A stretch of DNA of 64,000 nucleotides from contig NC_084469.1 in assembly GCF_027409185.1 (NCBI RefSeq), forward strand, positions 34,834,293 to 34,898,292. The letters are read 5' to 3'. Of this stretch, positions 57,430-64,000 are shown one piece after another. The notes beneath the pieces are model-generated. The model was not told where the DNA came from and did no database searches. It saw nothing but the letters and a program-made list of their open reading frames with translations. Numbering within the stretch: position 1 is the first letter of the stretch; each line of letters opens with the position of its first letter. The stretch is from Cynocephalus volans (taxonomy: Eukaryota > Chordata > Mammalia > Dermoptera > Cynocephalidae). The position numbers and the translations under genes were made by a program.

Positions 57430-58040
57430 GAACACCCCACTAGACCAAAGTATTGGGGGCCCCCCAGGTTCAGTCCGCGAGCGCTGAGAAGGTAGGGCTA
57501 GGCCATGCGGCACGAGGCGGGACGGACCACGCACGCGCAAAAGAGCGAGTGGTGGGGCCGCCCCGTGCGGCCAGGTCAGCGGATATGCGCAGGCGCAGCT
57601 TGCGTAGCACTCGGGGCGGGGCGGTCCCGTGGCGTCTACGATCTTGGGTAGGCGGAGTTGGGCGCGTGGTGGTCGCGCCGGCGCTGTTCGCCGGTTGTGA
57701 CGTATTAATCGTGCGCCGCCACTGCCGGTGGGCCTGGGGCTTGCGGGAGGGGGAAGAGGAGGAGGGGGAGGCGGTAGCGGTGGAGGTGGAAGCTGAGGCA
57801 GAGCAAGAGGCGGCCGCGGCGCGGCGGCGCGGCGCGCTGCCCACAAGCGTTGGAATCCTGAATTGAGACGGCTGCGTCCGAAGACAGCGGGAGTGGCGGG
57901 GCCGCCGCCGTCGCCGGAGAGATGAACCGGGAAGCCTGAGGCCGGAGACGCCCGCGCTCGGGTCCGTCGGCCCGGCTTCTCCGCTACCGGTGAGGACGCC
58001 CCCTCCCCTCCCCCCAGCCCTCCTGTGGCCTCTCCCATTC
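57430..58040 (+). promoter_or_regulatory. SENP3 CpG island, promoter and noncoding exon 1
   Basis: A dense CpG stretch begins less than 100 bp after the TNFSF13 polyadenylation signal. A splice donor (CCG followed by GTGAGG) at 57989/57990 marks the end of the noncoding first exon, which splices to the acceptor at 58837-58838. The start site is not visible. GGA/GCG-rich tracts at 57745-57840 fall in the putative 5' UTR or promoter. Open frames on both strands are CpG-island shadows. Confidence 0.8.
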
Positions 58041-58838
58041 CTGGGGCCTCGCTCCTGACTGAGTGGGGCCAAGAGGCCCTCGAAGGGGCTTCTTAAAGCC
58101 CTTGTGCGCGGAGCCTTCCGAGCTTCTAGGACCATACCGGTGTTCGGTGCTCGGATGTATCCTGCTCCCCGGGATTGGAGCAGGAGCGGGGGCTGGGCCA
58201 GCCTGGCTTGTGCGGCTCAGATGTGTCCCAGCGTTTTGATTCGGCAGTCTAAGCACCGATTTTGTTCTCTCTGTTTCCTTCAAAATCCTTCTCCTTTCGT
58301 CACACTGTACCCCCTGAACCATAGCCTCGATATCCCCATTCTTACTGAGGTGACCTCAGCATGCCCACACCCCCATTCATTTCAGCGTGGTAGAGAGGAA
58401 CTGTCTTCACACTCTAGACCAGTTTCCTTGTGAAAGTTGTGTTCTTCTCAAGTACTTCTGCACTATGTCAAGATTCCTGTGCTGAGCCATCTCCCTAAGC
58501 AAAGAAATCACCCTTAGGCTCTTAAAGGATACTCGTGGTGGTATTAGAATAGAGAAGTAGGGCCTGAAAATACTGGGTTTGAGTTGGTGATCTGAGAAAT
58601 AAGATCTCTGGGGCCTGCTGTTTAGCCTTTATCTGCCAAGAGAAATAGATGATGGCACCAACTCTAAAGAGCCCCTTGTGGATCATGTTAACTGGGAAGA
58701 TGTGAAGTTATGAGTTTTTCGTTTGTTCCTTTCCTTATTTTATTTGCGTCTGAATCCAGAGGAGGCATGCTGAGGAAGAGAGGCAGGATTTGTGGAGCAG
58801 GATGTTTGGATTCTGATACTTTAACCTTTGTTTTACAG

Positions 58839-61800
58839 GGTATTGGAAGATGAAAGAGACTATACAAGGGACCGGGTCTTGGAGGCCTAAGCCTCCTGGA
58901 CCCGGCCTAGCCCCAGCTTACTCAAGCCCCAGACGGGAGCGTCTTCGTTGGCCCCCACCCCCCAAACCTCGACTCAAGTCAGGCGGAGGGTTTGGGCCAG
59001 ATCCTGGGTCAGGGACCACAGTGCCAGCCAGACGCCTCCCTGTCCCTCGGCCATCTTTTGATGCCTCAGCTAGTGAAGACGAGGAGGAAGAGGAGGAGGA
59101 GGAGGATGAAGATGAGGAGGAGGAAGTGGCAGCTTGGAGGCTGCCCCCTAGATGGGGTCAGCTGGGAGCCTCCCAGCGGCCTCGCCCTCCTCGCCCCACT
59201 CATCGAAAAACCTGCTCACAGCGCCGCCGCCGAGCTATGAGAGCCTTCCGGATGCTGCTCTACTCAAAAAGCACCTCTCTGACATTCCAATGGAAGCTTT
59301 GGGGGCGCCACAGGGGCCGGCGGCGGAGCCTTGCACACCCCAAGAACCATCTTTCACCCCAGGAAGGGGGTGCGACACCACAGGTGCCATCCCCCTGCTG
59401 TCGTTTTGACTCCCCCCGGGGGCCACCCCCACCCCGGCTGGGTCTGCTAGGTGCTCTCATGGCTGAGGATGGGGTGAGAGGGTCTCCACCAGTGCCCTCT
59501 GGGCTCCCCATGGAGGAAGATGGACTAAGGTGGACTCCGAAGTCTCCTCTGGACCCAGACTCAGGTGAGGTGGGAAACGGGCAGGGTATGGGAGGAGTCT
59601 GAGAGCCTAGAACACCAGGAGCTTTTTGTGTGTCGAGAACTAGGCCTAAGGAAAGTGGGATAACAGAGTGAGAGGTCCAGAATAACTGTGAAATGTCTTC
59701 ATTAAGCTCCACTTTGAGCAGGAAGTAAACTTGGGAGGGAGTCAGAGCTGGAAAACAGAATCCCTAAGTAGGTGTCCTGTGGTCTTGAGCACAGATGAGA
59801 AAGGGAGTCATGGTTTGGAAAGATCAGTCTTGTCCACTTGAAGTCCCTCTTTGGCCTCTCAGGAGAATTGCCCCTGTGTGTACATCTCCAGAGGGCACCA
59901 TTCTCACAGTGGTAGGATGGGATCTCTCCCAGTAACGGAGTACATCATCTATATGGTTGTGTGTGACATTCTCACTCAGAATATCTCCCTCTCAGAGAAC
60001 TCCAGCCAAACAATTTCAAGATTTCTACATCTTTATTAAATATTCAAGTATTTATTGAGCCTTTACTATATGCCAGATACTATGCCGGGAATTAGGTGTT
60101 ATAGTGGTGACAAATATCCCTGAAATTTACATCTCTGAACCTTAATCTTTTCTTGCTTTTCTCCTGTCTATAACTAGGAACTCTTTCTCTCTGTCCTTTT
60201 AGAACTTCTTGGACATTATTATCTTATGCTTTGGGTTCTTCATTTCTTAAGGTTTATATTGGTAGGGCTGCTAGTTAGCTCACTGGTAGAGCGTGGTGCT
60301 GATAACACCAAGGTCAAGGGTCCAGATCCCCTTACTGGCCAGCCACAAATTAAAAAAAAAAAAACCTTCTTGTGGTCTTATGATTTGTGTGCATCAGTTA
60401 ATCCTCCCATTGTCCTTTCACCTGGGCCATTTTCTCATCCTCATCCTATATCCACTGCCCTGTAGGCCTCCTCTCGTGTACTCTGCCCAATGGTTTTGGG
60501 GGACCACCTGGGCCAGAAGGGGAGCGCAGCCTGGCACCCCCTGATGCCAGCATCCTCATCAGCAATGTGTGCAGCATCGGGGACCATGTGGCCCAGGAGC
60601 TTTTTCAGGGCTCAGATTTGGGCACTGCAGAAGAGGCAGAGCGGCCTGGGGAGAAAGCTGGCCAGCACAGCCCCCTGCGGGAAGAGCATGTGACCTGCGT
60701 GCAGAGTAAGGAGCCCTAGAGGACTTAGTCTCTATCCCTTGGCCGACTCCTAGATCAGAGTCTAGAGGCCTCACTCCAATCCTCTCTCCCTCCTCCACTC
60801 AGGCATCTTAGATGAATTCCTTCAAACTTACGGCAGCCTTATCCCCCTCAGCACTGATGAGGTAGTAGAGAAATTGGAGGACATTTTTCAACAGGAGTTC
60901 TCTACGCCTTCCAGGTGAGGCTTGAGAGACAGATGCCTTTCAAAGGAGGGCTGGGGGATGGAGAGAGAAGGCTGCTGCCTTTTCTCCTATAGGGATGTAC
61001 TTGCAAAGGAGGAGGAAGGTAGAGCTGAAGGGGAGGAATCTGCAGGAAAAGTGCCAAGTCCCTGTAAGCTGACTTGGGAGGGTCTTTACCTGGGACCCTA
61101 AGATATGTATACCTCAGTATTCACATGCCTCTTTCTGGGGAGTGGGCTTTTAGCAGGTCCTCAAAAGGGCCCATAACCAAAAAAAAGAGGGTCAGTTTAG
61201 ATTATTATTCTAGACAGTAGTAGGTATTTCCGTGTGCCCCAGCCCTGTCGTCTCTTATGACTCCACCCTTGGCCTACTCAGGAAAGGCCTGGTGCTGCAG
61301 CTGATCCAGTCATACCAGAGGATGCCAGGCAATGCTATGGTGAGGGGCTTCCGAGTAGCCTATAAGCGGCACGTGCTGACCATGGATGACTTGGGGACCT
61401 TGTATGGACAGAACTGGCTCAATGACCAGGTGAGAAGGGGTAGAGAAACAGGCCTGAGAGAGAATTCAGAGGGGGCAGGGTGTCTGGGGCCCTCTGCATG
61501 GCGGAGCCTTGTACCCAGGCCACACTCTCCATGGCAAGTTGCCTCCCATCTTTACTGCAGGTGATGAACATGTATGGAGACCTGGTCATGGATATGGTCC
61601 CGGAAAAGGTAGGCCCAATCAGATACTTCAGTCCCCAGAAGAACTTCTACAGCTCTAAGCAGCTTTCAGTTGCTTTCATCTCTTCCATTTTACATAAAGA
61701 GGATCTCTTTTTTCTTAGGGAGAGGTGGTAGATGGTAATCTATTAATTTTTAATCTGTAATCTTGGCCTTGAATTTTATCAATTCTTTTCCTTTCTGTCA

Positions 61801-62085
61801 GTCTTTAGTGTTTTCCCCTCACCCCAAGAATTGGGGTGAGAACCTATAAGATTAAAAACAATCCCTTCTTTTCTTACTGTCAGTGAAATAAGTGGGGATA
61901 GCTGAAACCAGTCCTTACAGTCATAATGAAATGGACTCACTGGGGAGGGGAGACTTAGTGTCTGAGGTCTTTTAATTCCATCCAGCTTTTTTGTGTCATT
62001 GGCACAGGTGCATTTCTTCAACAGTTTCTTCTATGATAAACTCCGTACCAAGGGTTATGATGGGGTGAAAAGGTGGACCAAAAAC
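58839..62085 (+). CDS. SENP3: SENP3, SUMO-specific protease (3' part outside window)
   Basis: SENP3 is a nucleolar cysteine protease that removes SUMO2/3 and acts in ribosome biogenesis (family knowledge). Exon 2 starts at 58839 and its ATG is at 58850. Coding parts are 58850-59564, 60466-60705, 60803-60914, 61282-61429, 61561-61608 and 62008-62085, all with GT-AG introns. They total 1341 nt, or 447 codons, with phases consistent throughout. The human protein has 574 aa. Seen here are a Pro-rich N-terminus, an acidic Glu/Asp run (about 76-92), basic clusters at about 118-134 and 153-159 that could be nucleolar signals, and the start of the ULP1 protease fold (GQNWLNDQ, then FFNSFFYDKL). The catalytic His, Asp and Cys lie in later exons beyond the right edge, and nothing matching them appears in 62086-64000. 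Confidence 0.97.
59075..59127 (+). repeat. GAG/GAA/GAT trinucleotide tract coding the SENP3 acidic run
   Basis: Purine-rich codons encode residues about 76-92, nearly all Glu and Asp. The tract is conserved in kind in SENP3, and its length may vary. Confidence 0.85.
60035..60130 (-). repeat. L2-type fragment in SENP3 intron 2
   Basis: CAAGTATTTATTGAGCCTTTACTATATGCCAGATACTATGCC is the reversed L2 end. Confidence 0.7.
60264..60366 (+). mobile_element. tRNA-Ile-type SINE monomer in SENP3 intron 2
   Basis: TTAGCTCACTGGTAGAGCG, GTGGTGCTGATAACACC, GGGTCCAGATCCC and an A tail. It lies about 100 bp upstream of the exon 3 acceptor. Confidence 0.9.
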
Positions 62086-62164
62086 GTGAGTTCTGAATTC
62101 ACATCTGCTTAGGTAACACCTTACCTCTAAGAATTAGAGTTCTGTTTTCTGTGCGCCTTTTCCC

Positions 62165-62610
62165 CAACCCTGTTCATTCAGTCTTTCAAATATTAAGCAT
62201 CTCCTGTGTGCTAGGCACTGTTCTAAGCACTAAGGATACAGTATTAAATAAAGACAACGTCTTGCCCTTATGGAGTAAGAATAAACAAGTTAAATTTCAA
62301 CTAATGATAAGTGCTGTGAACAGATTAAAGCAGTAATGTGATGGCGTGGGAGTGGGTACTTTAGATTGGGTGGTCTAGGAAGGCCTCTCATAGCTGAGAC
62401 TTGAGTGATGAGGAGCGGGCCATGTGCTGATCTGGGGGAAGAGTGTTCCAGTCAAAGGAAACAGCAAGTACAATAGACTCACAGTGAAAGAATATGGTTG
62501 AGAACAGAGGGCCCACGTGGGTAGACTCAGTGATTGGAGCAGAGTAAAAAAGGGAAAGTGATACACCATTTTGTAAGAGTAAATCATCAAGGCATATAGG
62601 GTAGTCTGAA
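62165..62610 (-). repeat. L2-type and related ancient repeat in the last SENP3 intron
   Basis: It reads AAATATTAAGCATCTCCTGTGTGCTAGGCACTGTTCTAAGCAC, followed by sequence of the same old repeat group seen at 37800 and 50000. Confidence 0.65.
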
Positions 62611-62889
62611 GAGGGTAGATTTTATACTATGTGTATTGAGAAGCTATTGAAGAGTCTTAAGCAGGCTGGGAAGTGCCTCATTTTTTAAACTCCTATTTCG
62701 GTGATAGACTGAATGTGGGCAAGAGTGGAAGTGGGCAGACTAGGAGAGGAGCATAGTAGTCTAGGTGAAAAACTTGAACTGGATTGCTAAAGGAAGAGAG
62801 AGAGTAGTAGTTTTATCTAAGTTAAGTGTTACCAGTAGAACCAGTAGGACTTTATGATAGGTTGTGTGATACTATGAAGTATATATTTG

Positions 62890-63640
62890 GTCTTCATCCC
62901 TTTTCCTGGCATACTTTGGCCTTATCACCAAAGTGATAAGTGTCTTTTTGTATACTAATGAGTTGAGTGATGGCTGGTGTGCCCTAGGTAACTTCAAGGT
63001 GGGGGATGATCACTAGAAAGACCAAGGCATGATGAGGATTGAGACTTTCAGCCCCACCACCCCTAACCTCTGGGAAGGGGAGAAGAGCTGAATGTTGAGT
63101 TGATCACCAGTGGCCAATGATTTAATCAGTCACACGTACATAATGAAGCTTCCATAAAAACCCAAAAAGACAGGGTTTGGGGAGCTTCCAGATAGCTGAA
63201 CATGTGCAGGTTGGCTCACACCTTCCCACATACCTTTCCCTATGCATCTTTTTATCTATATCCTTTGTTATATCCTTTATAATAAACTAGTAAACATAAG
63301 TGTTTCCCTCAGTTCTGTGAGCTGCTCTAGCAAATTAATCGAACCTAAGGAGGAGGTCATGGGAACCCTGATTCATGGCCAGTCAGAAGCACAGGTAAAA
63401 CAACTTGGGGCTTGCAGTGGGGGCAGTCTTTTGGGACTGAGCCCGCAACCTGTGAGATCTGCCTCCACTTCCAGATAGATGGTGTTGGAATTGAATTAGA
63501 GGACACCCAGCTGGTATCTGCTGCAGAATTGATTGGTTGGTTGCTGGTGGGGAGAAATTCCCACATACTTCTTGGTGACCATAGGTCACAGAAATTTTTT
63601 GTGTTGTGAGAGTAGAGTAGGAAAGTCAGTTTTTTTTTTT
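62890..63640 (+). mobile_element. solo LTR, family A copy 4, in SENP3 intron
   Basis: GGCCAATGATTTAATCAGTCA, CTTCCATAAAAACCC, ATAATAAACTAGTAAACATAAG, AAGGAGGAGGTCATGGGAACCC and GAATTAGAGGACACCCAGCTGG match the other copies. This is the most complete one. Confidence 0.8.
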
Positions 63641-63914
63641 CCTCTACAGGTTGGGAAAAATGGGAAATGAAGATAAGATAGGAGTGGAGGATAAGGCCTA
63701 GGTTTTTGGCCTAAGTAACTAGGGGAAATTGAGAGAGGAGCAGGTTAGTGAGGAAAAGCAAGAGTTCTTTTTTCCTCTGGTTTCCCTGCTGTCCAATCCA
63801 AAAGCTAGGAAGTTTCTACAGTGAGGTAGCACCACTGGCTCCAGCATTTCTTAATTTCTGTCCCCAGGTTCAAGAGCTTACACTTCAGGGACCTCGTGTG
63901 CCTGCTTCCAGTAG

Positions 63915-64000
63915 AGGGTGGAGTGACATACAGTGAAAAGAATTTGGCCTTCTGTATACCTGAGTTTGAATCCCACCTCTGCTATTTCTTACTTCTATGA
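63915..64000 (+). repeat. MIR, cut by right edge
   Basis: GAGTTTGAATCCCACCTCTGCTATTTCTTACTTC is the 5' half of MIR. Confidence 0.65.

Noticed and set aside
57415-58135. Minus-strand frames of 207 and 221 aa opposite SENP3 exon 1
   Set aside because: Low-complexity Pro/Arg/Ser-rich translations of a CpG island, with no splice or motif support.
1-64000. CRISPR arrays, operons, riboswitches or prokaryotic mobile elements
   Set aside because: The sequence is clearly mammalian nuclear DNA with spliced genes and vertebrate repeats.
62086-64000. Search for the SENP3 exon carrying the catalytic His
   Set aside because: Nothing resembling it was found. The region is intron filled with L2, LTR and MIR sequence.

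Overview
This is a stretch of placental-mammal nuclear DNA. The right-hand 18 kb carries three intron-containing genes in the order TNFSF12 (TWEAK), TNFSF13 (APRIL), SENP3, all on the + strand; this is the order I know from human chromosome 17p13.1. The left-hand 45 kb is a gene desert made almost entirely of transposable-element layers. About 30 copies of a tRNA-Ile-like SINE, present as monomers and head-to-tail dimers, match what I know of the CYN SINEs of colugos (Dermoptera). A colugo such as Galeopterus is therefore my best guess for the organism. This is an inference from memory, not a database result.

Left part (1-45,600). Old LINE-1 remnants, mostly on the minus strand, fill 140-6,480 and recur further right. 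A full-length, apparently intact LINE-1 lies at about 6,722-13,226 (minus), with complete ORF1 and ORF2 and a perfect 16-bp target-site duplication. It landed inside a processed pseudogene of the ribosomal protein gene RPS15A and split it in two. From 13.5 to 45 kb there are LINE-1, L2 and MIR remnants, two TA-flanked Tigger-like DNA transposons, MaLR and other solo LTRs (one family present several times), microsatellites and many SINEs. I see no host protein-coding gene here.

Right part (45,600-64,000). A CpG-rich promoter leads into TNFSF12 (7 coding exons, 249 aa). Its polyadenylation signal is about 1.2 kb before the TNFSF13 start codon (6 coding exons, 250 aa). The TNFSF13 polyadenylation signal is followed within about 100 bp by the SENP3 CpG island and noncoding first exon. 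SENP3 is cut by the right edge after coding exon 6 (residue 447), so its catalytic triad is not in view. TNFSF12 and TNFSF13 encode furin-processed type II membrane TNF-family ligands. Their exon phases would allow the read-through fusion known in human as TWE-PRIL. SENP3 is a nucleolar SUMO protease and is not functionally tied to them.

Most notable observations: the intact LINE-1; a 40-nt tailless tRNA-half-like insertion with a 16-bp target duplication at 36,023-36,094; a SINE in TNFSF13 intron 3 whose target duplication copied the exon 3 splice donor; and a second SINE type with a different body and tail. I found no new defence or enzymatic system.
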